Of a stretch of DNA of 64,000 nt, positions 13,401 to 28,400 are shown piece by piece. The stretch comes from Stomorhina lunata (Eukaryota > Arthropoda > Insecta > Diptera > Rhiniidae), in assembly GCA_933228675.1 (NCBI GenBank), contig OW121740.1:128605799-128669798 (forward strand), written 5' to 3'. A program made the translations under genes and the position numbers. Within the stretch, counting starts at the first letter, position 1. Each line of letters starts with the position of its first letter. Below the pieces are notes generated by a model that was not told the origin of the DNA, did not search any database, and worked only from the letters and a program-made list of their open reading frames with translations.

Positions 13401-16400
13401 TTTAAAAGTTCCTTATTTTTATAAGAATTTTTAAAAAATGTCTTATTTTTAGAGGAAATTTTTCAAAAACTTCTTATTATTATAAGAAATTTTTAAAAAA
13501 ATTCTTATTTTTGTAAGAAATTTTTAAAAATTTTCTTTTTTTTTATAGGAAATTCTTAAAAAATTTCCTATTTTTATAAAAAATCCTTCAAAAATTTCTT
13601 ATTTTTATAGAACATTTTTCAAAAATTACTTATTTTTACAGGAAATTTTTCAAAAATTTCTTATTTTTATAGGAAATTTTTCAAAAATTTCATATTTTTA
13701 TTGGAAATTTTTCAAAAATTTCTTATTTTTATAGGGAATTTGTTAAAAATTATTTTTTTATAAAAAATTTTTCAAAAAATTCTAAATTTTTCTAGAAATT
13801 TTTTCTTTCAGTGCCTTAAATTTCCTAATAGTTGTAACTTTTATTTTAATACTTTTTTACAGTTTATGTAATTCTCTCTTTTTTATTTCAATTTTAATTT
13901 TTTTTACCTCAGGTGCCTTAACCAAATCTCAATTCCCAGTGTTTACAATTTATGCTCAAAAATCATGTTTGGGAGTACGACCATGTGCACGTGCTTGGTG
14001 TGTTGATCGTGTGCAGAACTATAAACTTAATGGACATGCTAAACGTTCAGTGTCAGTGGCATCAAGACGTGATTGTTTCGAATTATGTTTGGGAGAAACG
14101 GAATTTACATGCCGGTAAGTTTTTTTGTTTAGAAAAAACTCAACTCATGAGATTTGAATATAAAAAGTGAAGAAAAAAAAGTGAAAAATATTTAGATCAT
14201 TAAGAAAAAAAGGAAATCTAAACTAAAATGTAACAAAACTCTAAAAAAAGTGCAAGTTTTTCTAAGAGTTCAAAAGAAAATTTTGTTATGTGGAAAAATA
14301 AAAAAGAAAAAGTGCTAAAAAGATTTTTTTATTATAAATTTAGATATAAAATTTAGTAAGAGTTAGTTCAAAACAACCATAGAAAATTCTTAGAAAAATC
14401 GTGTTTCTATGTTTAAAGCATGACACCTTTGAAAAAGAAGTTTCCTTTATCTAGAAAAGAAGATTCTATGGCCAATTTCAGTGCCATAAATTTTTGTCAT
14501 CTTTATTTAGGAGTTACAAGTTTTGGCAGAAAAATCATTTTATAATATACGAGAAACCCGATTGAAGTATCTTTGGGCTAAAAACTAAAAGGAAAATTAA
14601 CATAAAGCAAATGAAAGCTAACATCAGAAAAATTGACAAGAGTAAAAATGATGACAATGTTAAGATAAAAAAAACAGCCTTTCCTTTTCCTTAAAGCCAG
14701 ATAATTCTGATTAAGACATTTTATCAAGACCTTAAGGTGTATTTGGAAAGAATTATTAGAAAAATATTCTAACATTTCTATGAATTTTATGCTGGAAAGA
14801 AGCAAAAGTCCCAGCAGTCTAGTACTCGTATGTATGTGTCTTAAGTCTTTTGTTTCATGTCTCAGAGTGTCATGTGTCCCAGGTTGTTTTGTTTTCGCAC
14901 AATTAAAGTAATCAAAGGAAACTCAATGTAAAAGGCCTCTAACGATCGATAAGGCATCAACACTTCTTTTTATTTCGCTAAACTTTAACTAAAACTTAGA
15001 TCTTTTAGTCCAAGAACTTAAGTTATAAAAATGTATAAAAACCTTAAAGCCTTTTTTTATATATTTTTCTATTATTATACGTGGGGCAATTTATTGCGTG
15101 GTAAAATGTGATTGTATTTTATCTAAATATATTAACAGGCACCTTTTGATTAAACCAGTTTCCAAAAGACTTCCAACACTTAAGATCAAACATCATCATC
15201 TGTTATGGCTTGCGATCGTTTCTTTTTGTTAAATATATTTTTTGTTATTTATTAATAAAAACACCGATTGATAGTTTAATGTATAATAATTTTGTTGACC
15301 ATTGCTGCCTGCTGCCAATCTTTGTCCGCACTTATTACATATTATTCTACTGTTACGCATACGACAACGACTCATCCATCTCTACTGAAACATTGTGCAA
15401 CATGCCACTTCTGTTAACACTGACGAACGAACGATCTATCGATCGGCTGCTGCAGTTGCTGTCGTTGCTGGTTAGATTATAGCTTTTTGAAAGAAAATTG
15501 TAATTGATTGATTTATGTTTAGACTCCTCTTCAGTTATTGGCATTGGCCAGGCTGTGTCAAGAACAGGAATAATAAGAACAACAGCAGAAGCAATAGCTT
15601 CAAACAAAAATAACAATAAATACGGCGACCACTCTTTTGATGGGCTATAAAAACTTTAAAGTTCAATAATGTTGTTGCAGTTGTTGCTTTTGCCATTGGA
15701 GAACGGTTAACGAAAGGCCATTGCACTTGTATAAAATTTATTGTTTTCTAAATAGTTTAGAAATTACTCTAATAATAGCGGCAATTTTTTTTTTTCGCTA
15801 AATTTAGAGAAAGAAAGATATTTATATGAAGGACAGATGGACGGACAATATTTTCGTAGAATCTTGGCAAATAATTATGTGTCTTAAGTCTTTTGTTTTA
15901 GAACATTTTTTTAATGAATGACAGATAGAAGGGCGGATGGTTGAAAGATGGACCATGTTTTTCGTGAAACTCCAATTAATCAAAGTATGTGTCTTAAGTC
16001 TTTTGTTCAATGTTCGAAAATTTCCTATAAAAATTAGAAATTTTTGAAAAATTTCCTTTAAAAATAAGAAATTTTTGAAAAATTTCCTTTAAAAATAAGA
16101 AATTTTTGGAAAATTTCCTATTAAAATAAGAAATTTTGAAAAACTTACTACAAAAATAAGAAATTTTTGAAAAATGTCCTATATAAATAAGAAATTTTTG
16201 AAAAATTTCCTATAAAAATAAGAAATTTTTGAAAAATTTTATATAAAAATAAGAAATTTTTGAAAAATTTCCTATAAAAATAAGAAATTTTTGGAAACTT
16301 TTCTATAAAAATAAGGTATTTTTGAAAAATTTCTTATAAAATTTAAAAATTTTTGAATAATTTACTATAAAAATAAGAAATTTTTGAAAAATTTCCCATA

Positions 16401-19400
16401 AAATTAAGACATTTTTGAAAAATTTACTATAATAATAAAAAATTTTTTAAAAATTTCCTATAAAAATAAGAAATTTTTGAAAAATTTCCTACCAAAATAG
16501 AAATTTTTGAAAAATGTTCTTTAAAAATAAGAAATTTTTTAAAAATTTTCTATAAAAATAAGAAACTTTTTTAAAAATTTCTTATAAAATTTAAAAATTT
16601 TTGAATAATTTCCTATAAAAACAAGAAATTTTAAAAAAATTTCCTATTAAAATAATACATTTTTTGAAAAATTTCGTATCAAAATAAGAAATTTTTAAAA
16701 AAGTTCCTATATAAATAAGAATTTTTTAAAAAATTTCCTATAAAACTAAGAAATATTTGAAAAATTTCCTATAAAAATAAGACATTTTTGAAAAATTTTC
16801 TATAAAAATAAGAAATTTTTGAAAAATTTCCTATAAAAATAAGAAATTTTTGAAAAATTTCCTATAAAAATAAGAAGTTTTTGAAAAATTTCCTATAAAA
16901 AAAAGAAATTTTTGAAAAATTTCCTTCAAAAATAAGAAATTTTTAAAAAATTTCCTATAAAAATAAGAAATTTTTGAAAAATTTCCTATAGAAGTAACAA
17001 ATTTTTGAAAAATTTCTTATAAAAATAAGAAATTTTTGAAAATTTTCTTATAAAACTAAGAAATTTTTGAAAAATTGCCTAAAATAAATAAGAAATTTTT
17101 GAAAAATTTCCTATAAAGGTAAGAAATTTTTGAAAAATTTCCTATAAAGATAAGAAATTTTTGAAAAATTTCCTATAAAGATAAGAAATTTTTGAAAAAA
17201 ATAAGAAATTTTTTAAAAATTTCCAACAAAATAAAAAATTTTTGAAAATTTCCTATAAAAGTTAAAAATTTTTGAAAAATTTCCTATAAAAATAAGAAAT
17301 TTTTGAATAATTTCCTATAAAAATAAGATATTTTTGGAATATTTCCTATACAAAAAAGAAATTCTTGAAAAGTTTCCTATAAAAAAAGAAGTTTTTGAAA
17401 AATTCCTATAAAAATAAGAAATTTTTTAAAAATTTCCTATAAAAATTAGAAATTTTTGAAAAATTTCCTAAAAAATACGAATATTTTGAAAAATTTCCTA
17501 TAAAAGCAAGAAATTTTTGAAAAATTTCCTATAAAAAAAATAAATTCTTGAAAAGTTTCCTATAAAAAAAGAAGTTTTTGAAAAATTCCTATAAAAATAA
17601 GAAATTTTTTAAAAATTTCCTATAAAAATTAGAAATTTTTGAAAAATTTCCTAAAAAATACGAATATTTTGAAAAATTTCCTATAAAAGCAAGAAATTTT
17701 TGAAAAATTTTCTATAAAAAAATAAATTCTTGAAAAGTTTCCTATAAAATAAGAAATTTTTTAAAAATTTTCTATAAAAATAAGAAATTTTTAAAAAATT
17801 TGCTTAAAAAAATACGAAAATTTTTAAAAATTTCCTATAAAAATAAGAAATTGTGAAAAAAAATTTCCTATAAAAATAATAAATTTTGAAAAATTTCCCA
17901 GAAAAATTAGAAATTTTTGAAAAATAAGAAATTTTTAAAAAATTTCCAATAATAATAAGAAATTTTTAAAAACTTTCTTATAAAAATAAGAAATTTTTGA
18001 AAAATTTTCTTTAAAAATAAAGCCTCATGAGTCAAGTATGTGTCTTAAGTCTTTTGTTTAATGCTTACTTTGTCATGTTCTTTTATAACAATTTGTCTTT
18101 TTTTATAGTAGTTATTTTCTAAGATCCCTAATGATAAAAGAAAAGTTTTTGTCTCGCAAATCATATTCTAATGGAAATAAAAAAATCTTAAAAGCATTCT
18201 GCACATAATTTCACTCCTTTCTACTCATCCCAAGCATTTTATCTAATTTTTCTAAATAATATTTAGTATAAATTACATTTGCTAACTGTTACTAAATACC
18301 ATCATTAACCATATTTTTTTTTGTGGCAAAAACAAAATCCATTATTGATTTGATTTGTTTTCTAATGGCTATTAAATAAGAATCCCCGCTAAGAAGCCGC
18401 TTTGATTCAACTACTTCTAATTTCATGGTCATCACGTTTCTTTTCACGAAAGTAGATATTGTAGTTTTTTTTTTACCCATTTTATGAATTAATTAGATTG
18501 TTGGAAACTAAAAGAAATCCCTTTTGGTTAAGTCCATATACAAGCTGGCTGTGAAACTACTTTTTTGGTTATCTATTACGAGTATTAGTTAATTTAATAA
18601 GAAAAAAATATACGAAATACTGTTAAATGTTGTTAAACTCTTAAAAGATATTTAGAAGAGAATAATGAAATTTTTTCAATAAAATATAAATGTTTAAAAA
18701 AAAGTGTTTCTAAGGTTTTTTTGTGCTAACAATTGGTTTGATTCGCTGTACAATTCAATTCATCTGAAAAGAAACTATCTTTGCAGAATGAAATGGGAAA
18801 GTATTTTATATGAAAAGAATAATCGAGTGAAAAATTTCATATTTTTATAGGAAATTTTTCAAAAATTATATATTTTTATAAGTAATTTTTCAAAAATTCA
18901 TACTTTTATATAAAATTTTTCAAAAATTTTTTACTTTTATAGCAAATTTTTCAAAAATTTCTTATTTTTATAGGAAATTTTTCAAAAATTTCTTATTTTA
19001 ATAGGAAACTTCTTAAAAATTTCCTTTTGTTATAGGAAATTTTACATGAAATTTTTCAAAAATTTCTTATTTTTATAGGAAGTTTTTCAAAAATTTCTTA
19101 TTTTTATAGGAAATTTTTCAAAAATTTCTTATCATTATAGGAAATTTTTCAAAAAATTCTTATTTTTATAGATAATTTTTCAAAAATTTCTTATTTTTAT
19201 ATGAAATTTTTCAAAAATCTCTTATTTTTATATGAAATTTTTCAAAAATTTCTTATTTTTATAGGAACTTTTTTAAAAATTTAATATTTTTATAGGAAAT
19301 TTTTCAAAAATTTCTTATTTTTATAGAAAATTTTTCAAAAATTTCTTATTTTGAAAGGAAATTTTTCAAAACTTTCTTATTTTTATATGAAATTTTTCAA

Positions 19401-22400
19401 AAATTTCTTATTTTTATGAGAAATTTTTCAAAAATTTCTTATTTTTGTAGGAAATTTTTCAAAAAATTTCTTATTTTTGTAGAAAATTTTTCAAAAAATT
19501 TCTTATTTTGACAGGAAATTTTTCAAAAATTTCTTATTTTTATAGGAAATTTTTCAAAAATTTCTTATTTTTATAGGAAATTTTTCAAAAATTTCTTATT
19601 TTTATAGGAAATTTTTCAAAAATTTCTTATTTTTATAGGAAATTTTTCAAAAATTTCTTATTTTTATAGGAAATTTTTCAAAAATTTCTTATTTTTATAG
19701 GAAATTTTTCAAAAATTTCTTATTTTTATAGGAAATTTTTCAAAATTTTCTTATTTTTATAGGAAATATTTCAAAAATTTCTTATTTTTATAGGAAATTT
19801 TTCAAAAATGTCTTATTTTTATAGGAAATTTTTCAAAAATTTCTTATTTTCAAAGGAAATTTTTCAAAAATTTCTTATTTTCAAAGGAAATTTTTCAAAA
19901 ATTTCTTATTTTCATAGGAAATTTTTCAATTTTTTTTTTTTATAAGAAATTTATTAAAAATTTCTTATTTTTATTGGAAATTTTTTAAAAATTTCTTATT
20001 TTTATAAGTATTTAAAAAATTTCTAGACAATTTTCTATAAAAATAGAGTATTTTTGAAAAATTTCCAAGCACGAGAGCAAGTTTGTGCCTTAAGTCTTTT
20101 GTTTATTATTGCAAAGTTCTTTATTAAAATATATAAAATATATATTTTTTTAAAAACTTTTAAAATTGAATTGCTGAATTGTGGTGAATTTCGTTTTTCG
20201 TTTTGGGTCATTTAGAAAAATCTCACTGGAAGTAAAAAAAAAAAAAACAAAATCTGCAAATTTGACTATTTTAACTTAAAACGTTAGAAAAGCCTGGTAA
20301 CACGATTGCAAATGTAGTTACAAACATTTTGTAGCTACTGTAACTAATGTGTGGCGGCTGGAGCAAAATAGAAACCTATCGTTTTAGATATTGGTAACAA
20401 AAAGAAAAGAAGAGTTAAGGAAATACTGAAAAATATTTTAAAGCCTACCTTAACGTCTAACAAAACCGAAACCAAGTACAGACAAAAAGAAGATGGTCTT
20501 AGGAATCTTTCGAACTACTAGCCCACCGCAAAACTGGTCAGTTTCAAGACTTTTGCATAAAAATCCCTTTTTGTTGGTCTTAGTTGGAACCAAGAATATG
20601 TTAAGTTTATCTATTAAATTAAAATGTTTTAAAGCTAATGTACTTCTCGTAGGTAATGTACTCAGCGCTGCTATCGTTTACTTGGTTTTGTGTTTGATAT
20701 GGCAACTAGTGTTTCCTGGCTGTTAATAGATGTTGCAGCTATTACTGACTTTAGGTTCTTAGTTCTTAGTTTTGTTTTTCTTTTTCTTCTTTTTTTTTTT
20801 GTTTCATTATAAAACGTGTGATATTATGCAAGAATGCAACTATTGTTTTTGTAACACACACTTAAACCTAGAGTCTTAAGAAGTTTCGTCTTTTTGCTAA
20901 TTTTACTCTTAAACAATTTTCATTTTATGCTGTTAGGAGGTTGTTATTAGGTTTTTCTTTGCTACAAGTGACTATGGCTATGGCTGTTGCTCTAGTTTTT
21001 TGTCTACATCAAATGTTGCATACACACATGTATGTAGTACATGTTGCTGTTGGTCGTATTATTATGCTGGTGTTTTAGTAAACACATTTTGTGGCTCATT
21101 TGCCACAGCGCCTACATTAGTACATTTTTTGCTCTATTTTCTTGCAACAACTATAGCTTGCACTTAGTAAATTTTATGTAATTAGTAAAAGTAAGTATTA
21201 TATAGTCCGCCTTAACTTTAGATACAGCTGAAGCTTGAACATCAGCACTAGATAGCGAAGCGAGTCAATATTCTTAATACAATTTTCTGCAGCCCCAATT
21301 ATTATTTGCAATATTATGGTAAAGTGTATGATTGCTGTTTGTTGCTGCTAATTCAGCAGTTGATGAGTTAGTGGTACGTTTTCTTCTAGTATGTGGGTCT
21401 GCTAAAATTGTTGATGACTAGGTTTCTTATCAAATCTCACGGCAACATTTTAAAAGACAACTGCAAAAAACAGCGAAAACTCGAGCAACAAGTAAGAAAT
21501 AATTTTCTTAACTTAAGAGCTTCCTTATTGATGTAAGTTTGCTTTTAAGTTTATAATGTTTCATTTTCCAACTACTTCTTTTTATAGAATGAAGTTTTTC
21601 ATTTTCTATTACATTGTAAAGTCAAGAATTTCTTTCATTATGGCTAATTAAAATTCTTTGAGCAAATTTTAAGCAGTAAGAAAAACATCTTCATTTAGAG
21701 AATTTATTCTTTTTAGACACGTACAGAACAAAATTGCTTATTCAGGTTTAAAACTATTTATGATAAATTTTTCCAAAATTCTTTTTATAAGAAATTTTCT
21801 TTAAATTTCTCACTTTTTTAAGAAATTTGTCAAAAATTTCTAATTTTTATGGGAAATTTTTAAAAAATTTCTTATTTTTATAGGAAATTTTTTCAAAAAT
21901 TCTTATTTTTTTAGGAAATTTTTCAAAAATTTCTTATTTTTATAGGGAATTTTTTTTTTAAATTTCTTATTTTTATAGGGAATTTTTTTTTTAAAATTTC
22001 TTATTTTTATAGGGAATTTTTTTTAAAAATTTCTTATTTTTATAGGAAATTTTTCAAAAATTTCTTATTTTTATACGAAATTTTTAAAAAATTTTCTTAT
22101 TTTTATAGGAAATTTTTCAAAAATTTCTTATTTTTTTAGGAAATTTTTCAAAAATTTCTTATTTTTTTAGGAAATTTTTCAAAAATTTCTTATTTTTATA
22201 TAAAATTCAAACATTTTTTATTTTTATAGGAAATTTTTCAAAAATTTAAATTTTTGAAAACTCTTATTTTTTTCATTTGTAGGAAATTTTTCAAAAATTT
22301 CCTATTTTTATAGGAAATTTTTCTAAAATTTATTATTTTTATAGGATATTTTTAAAAAATTTCTTATTTTATAGGAAATGTTTCAAAAATTTCTTATTTT

Positions 22401-25400
22401 TATAGGAAATTTTCAAAATTTTCTTATTTTTAAAGGAAATTTTTCAAAAATTTCTTATTTTTATAGAGAATTTTTTTTTTAAATTTCTTATTTTTATAGG
22501 AAATTTTTCAAAAATTTCTTATTTTTATAGAAAATTTTTCAAAAATTTCTTATTTTTATAGGAATTTTTTTCAAAAATTCTTATTTTTTAGGAAATTTTT
22601 CAAAAATTTCTTATTTTTATAGGAAATTTTCAAAATTTTCTTATTTTTAAAGGAAATTTTTCAAAAATTTCTTATTTTTTTAGGGAATTTTTTTTTTTTT
22701 TATTTCTTATTTTGATAGGAAGTTTTTCAAAAATTTCTTAACTTTATAGGAAATTTTTTAAAAATTTCTTATTTTTATAGGAAATTTTTCAAAAATTTCT
22801 TATTTTTATAGGAAATTTTTCAAAAATTTCTTATTTTTATTACAAAGCTTTTAAAAATTTCTTATTTTTATAGGAAATTTTTCAAAAATTTCTTATTTTT
22901 ATAGGAAATTTTTCAAAAATTTCCTATTTTTATAGGAAATTTTTCAAAAATTTCTTATTTTTATAGGAAATTTTTCAAAAATTTCTTATTTTTATGAGAA
23001 ATTTTTTAAAAATTTAATATTTTTATAGGAAATTTTTCAAAAACTTCTTATTTTTATAGGAAATTTTTCAAAAATTTCTTATTTTTATAGAAATTTTTTT
23101 TTTTTAATTTCCTACTTTTATAATAAATTTGTTTTTTTTTTCAAAAATTTAATAATTTTATAGCAAAATTTGAAAAAATTTCTTATATTTATGGGAAATT
23201 TTTTAAAAATGTTTAATTTTCGTAAGAAAATTTTTAAAAATTTCTAATTTTCATAAGAAATTTTTCAAAAATTTCTAATTTTTTATGAGAAAATTTTCGA
23301 AAATTTCCTATTTTTACAGGAAATTTAAAAAAAAAATTCTTATTTTTATAGGAAATTTTTAAAAATTTTCTTATTTATATAGGAAATTTTTCAAAAATTT
23401 CTTAATTTTATGGGAAATTTTTCAAATATTTCTTAATTTTATAGGAAATTTTTCAAAAATTTCTTAATTTTATAGAAAAATTTCCTAATTTTAAAGGAAA
23501 TTTTTCAAAAGTTTCTTATTTAAAAAAAAAAAATCAAAAAATTCCTTTACTTGTAAGAGTCAAGTATGTGTCTTAAGTCTTTTATTTTTTTTAAGGAAAC
23601 TTTATAAAAATTTCTTATTTTAATATGGAAAATTTCCTAATGCCTTCAGAATGTCTTTTAAAATCCATAACATTAAATATTATAAATATCCGTAATTTGT
23701 TTTGAATACTGTTGCCATTTCTAGGTTTTCGCTTAGATTTTTTTATTCAAATCTGCTGCCAAAATTCACTCGACTCTTTCTCTAGATGAATATAATAAAG
23801 AAAATGTAAATGTTTTCTATTAACATGATGACTTTAAACTTTCTCAACATCATTAGCAATGTTAAAAAAAAAAGAAAAAAACATATTTTCATATTTCTAT
23901 TAATGTAAATGTATTCTTACAATTGTAATAAATCTTTTCCGTACATTAAAATATTTTTTATTATTATTTTTTGTATTTCTATTTCTTGAACATTTTCTTT
24001 TGAAAACCTCGTGCCTTGTATCTTGTTAGGAATAGAAACGGTGTTTCAATATTTTCTTTTTTTCAAGTCTAAGATTTTCTTTTGTTACCGTTACGAGTTA
24101 AGGTCATATGGGGAAGGTAAACAAATATTGGAAAAATATTTAGAAAATATAGAAAAATGAAAACAAATATCAAAGTCAGTCTGTTACTCAGTCAATCAGT
24201 CAATAATAACATAACAAAAAGTTACTGTTTTAGCTAAGCAGTTATAGCTTTATGGCATAGTTTCAGAAAGAGTTATTTCAAATCTTAACCATCTTTAAAA
24301 GTAAACTTAATTCATTGACTTTTCCATTTCCAACATTTCCTTATTTTCCATATGCCGCTAACCCTCGATATTGATTTGATAGTACAACTAAATGAATGAT
24401 GGATGAGTATTTAAATTAAAGAAAAAAGCAAATAACTTTTTACCATATTTTACTAATGAGTTGAACATCTCTAAAACTTTTTCCTTTTTCTTTTTGCTTA
24501 GAAAAGTTATTAGGAATTTGCAAATGTCTTTAATATGCATAAGATTCGAATTCTATGAATTAAAAAAAGGGGCGTTCAACAGAAGCGCTGGAGCTTACCA
24601 TAAAACTGGCTTTAATTAATGTTAGAAGTATATTTAGAAGTTGTTAGTTCGTTTCCCTCTAAACAACGACGATAATTGATTAACAAATGTTAAGATTTTA
24701 TCTATTGGTTATTTGTTATTTGATCTTGGGTTTAAGTTCTTAAAGAAATAAATGATAGAAATATTCTAGAGGCAGGTGCTTTTTCGAGTTGGAGAAATGA
24801 TTAATGTAAATTTAATTTGTATCTTATGGTCAAATCAATAGATAAAGGTATCGAGTGAATAAAGTAATGCAGATCTGATTGCAGGAAATGTATTCTAAAA
24901 TCAATTAAATGGGATTACAGCATATTTTAGACTTTATCTAAATATAGATTCCTCTTCTTTTATTTCCATGCAGAATTTTCATTAGAAAATACATGTGAGT
25001 TTTTATGTAGAAAACCAGAATGTGTCATTATATTAAAAATGACTGAAGGTTTTTTCTAATATAAATAATTTTTTCTATAAAAATAAGAAATTTTTGATAA
25101 AATTTTTTATAGAAATAAGAATTTTTTGAAAAAATGTATATAAAAATAAGAAATTATTGAAAAAATTTCTATACAAATAAGAAATTTTTGTAAAAATTTC
25201 TATTAAAAAAGAAATTTTTGTAAATATTTCTATACAAATAAGAAATATTTGTAAAAATTTCTATAGAAATAAGAAATTTTTTTAAAATTTTCTAAAAAAA
25301 ATAAGAAATTTTTGAAAATTTTTTTATAAAAATAAGAAACTTTTGAAAATTTTTCTTTAAAAATAAAATATTTTTGAATAATTTAATTTAAAAACAAGAA

Positions 25401-28400
25401 TTTTTTGAAAAATTTTCTTTAAAAATAAAATATTTTTGAAAAATTTAATTTAAAAATAAAAAATTTTTAAAAAATTTCCCATAAAAATAAAAATTTTTTA
25501 ATTTTTTAAGAAAATTTTTCTTATTTTTATTGGAAATTTCAAATATTTATAATTTTTGATAAATTACATATTCGAAAATTTCTTTTTTTATGGGAAATTT
25601 TTCAAACATTTACTTTTTTTATAGGAAATTTTGCAAAAATTTCCTATTTTTATAAGAAATTTTTCAAAAAATTTCCTATTTTTATAGAAAAATATTAAAA
25701 AAATGTCCTAGTTTTATAAGAAATTTTTCAAAAATTTCCTATTTTTATAGGAAATTTTTCAAAAATTTCCTATTTTTATAGGAAATTTTTCTAAAATTTC
25801 TTTTTTCTATAGGAAACTTTTCAAAAATTTCTTATTTTTATAGGAAATTTTTCAAAAATTTCTTATTTTTATAAGAAATTTTTCAAAAATTTTTTGTTTT
25901 TATTGGAAATTTTTCAAAAATTTCTTATTTTTGTAGGAATTTTTTCAAAAAATTTTTATTTTTATAGGAAATTTTGAAAATTTTTCTTACTTTCATAAGG
26001 AAATTTTTAAAAAATTTCTTATTTTTATAGAAAATTTTCAAACATTTCTTTTTTTTTTTGAAATTTTTATTTTTATAGGCAATTTTTGAAAAATATCTTA
26101 TTTTTATAGGAAATTTTTCAAAAATTTCTTATTTACTTAGAGGAAATTTTTCAAAAAATTTTTTAGTTTTTACAGAAAATTTTTCAAAAATGTTTTTATA
26201 GGAAATTTTTCAAAAATGTCTTATTTTTCAAGGAAATTTAAAAAAAATGCCTTATTTTTATAGGAAATTTTTCAAAAATTTCTCAATTTTATAGGAAATT
26301 TATCAAAAAATTCTTATTTTTATAGGAAATTTTTCAAAAATTTCTTATTTTTTAGGTAATTTTTCAAAAATTTCTTATTTTTATAAGAAATTTTTCAAAA
26401 ATTTATTTATTTTTTTTATAGGAAATTTGAAAAAAAAAATGTCTTCTATAGGATTTTTTTTTTTTTCCAAAAATTTTAATTTTTTATATAGGAAATTTTT
26501 CAAAAATTTATTTTTTTTAAGCGAAATTTAATAAAAAAAATCTTATTTTTATACAAATTTCTTAAAAATGTCTAATTATTATAAGAAATCTTTCAAAAAT
26601 TTCTAATTTTTCCAAGAAATTTATCAAAAATTTCTTATTTTTATAAGAAATTTTTTCAAAAATTTCTTATTTTCATAAGAAATGTTTCAAAAATTTCTTA
26701 TTTTTATAAGAAATTTTTCAAAAATTTCTTATTTTAATATGAATTTTTTAAAAAATTTTCTGTTCTGTTGTTTCCTATCAACATTTTTAAAAATTTCTTA
26801 TTTTTATAGAAAAATTTTCAAAAAGTTTCTTATTTTTAAAATAAATTTTTCAAAAATTTCTTATTTTTATAAGAAATTTTATAAAAATTTCTTATTTTTA
26901 TAAGAAATTTTTCAAAAATTTCCTATTTTTATAAGAAAATTTTCAAAAATTTCTTATAAAAATAGGAAATTTTTCAAAAATTGCTTATTTTGATAGAAGC
27001 TTTTTCAAAAATTTCTTATTTTTAAAGGAAATTTTTCAAAAATTTCTTATTTTTATAGGAAATTTTTTAAAAGTTTCGAATTTTTGTAGGAAATTTATTA
27101 TAAGAATATTTTCAAAAATATCTTATTTTTATAGAAAATATTCGAACATTTCTTACATTTTCATAAGAAATCTATCTCTTAAATTTCAAATATATCCATT
27201 GTGCTTTTAAAGAATTGACAAATGAATATTTAAATTAAACTTTGCTAGCCCAAGGGCAAATCAAAAATCATTTATATACAAATGAAACTATTTTCAAATA
27301 AAAAAAATCGAAATAGAACTTATACCTATTAACTAATTTGATTAGTTTGCCTTTAAGCTTACAGTTACAATTTGCCAAAAGCTTTCAAATTGTTAGCTAC
27401 TGTAGCTCGCTAACTTGATCTAACTAATAATAAACTAACTGTCATTTCTTCATACCAGCTTCAATAATTTGACTGCAACCAAACAAAAAAAAAACGTTTA
27501 ATATGAACAATGAAATTGAATTTGCATTTAACCTAAAAAACCAAAACAGATGCTCGATCACGGGCAGGTTTGATGGAACATTTAACTGTTTTCTTAGAAC
27601 ATCAGTCATGTTTTTTGCCTTTTCAACTTCAAATTGTAAGTTCGGCTGTCTCTTGGTCTTTGTAAAGCTGCTGCTGCTACATTGTAGATAAATACAAATT
27701 TCCAAAGTCAAGACATTAATTAGACATTTTTTGTATGGAAAGCTTAAGAAATAGCAGTTATTTGAGTTCCACAATTATTACAACAGAGAAATATTCAGTT
27801 ATAGACACCTTCTCCCCTGAGGCCCCCCACTTGTTTTCTAAAGTTTGGATTTTCTTTTTTCTGTGCCAAAGGAATTCTTTTCTCTTTAACAATATGCCGT
27901 TAAATTGATTGATGTTTTTTGATGTCTGTTGTCTATATGTTTTTTTTTCAGCTATAAAGTGAAATATTAACAACAACAAAAAATTCTTAGCAAAATTTGC
28001 ATGATCAGTTGCAGCAGCACGCATTAAAGCTTAGCATGTATGTTTAATTTTACTAAGTTTTTAGATGACTGGTGCTTGACACAAAAGCTTCCAAGACATT
28101 TTTACTTCAATCGATTTTTGGCCATTCATTCATTTATTTAAATTATCTTCTTCCACGAGATCATCGTACAACAATAACATCGATCAAAGTGTCTATTAAA
28201 TTATGATGAAATGTTAGAACGTTTGTTTCTTTTTTTCATATTTTCTGGGAGTATTGATTTTACGACGATCTTGCGTTTTTACCGGTGATATTGTTAGTTT
28301 TTTTTTTTTCTTGCTCAATAATTGTTTGTTGTTTTAGCCCGATTGTTTGTTTTTCGAACTGTCCGGCCGTCTTTCCCTCCATCCATGTCTCTCGGTTGGC

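Noticed and set aside
26340..26365. Recursive splicing (ratchet) site: T-rich tract followed by TTAG/GTAATT
   Set aside because: The donor half is weak and it is just a mutated minisatellite unit. Similar AG/GTA matches at ~9775, ~20652 and ~48112 also lack a good donor or tract.
26682..26903. Open frame rich in Phe/Lys/Ile (also 4086-4307 and 56461-56694)
   Set aside because: Direct translations of the 31-bp minisatellite; 31 is not a multiple of three, so the peptide repeats every 93 nt by chance of few stops.
27442..28024. Two abutting minus-strand open frames (110 and 88 codons)
   Set aside because: Composition is typical of AT-rich intron; no family recognised; overlapped by plus-strand frames of similar quality.
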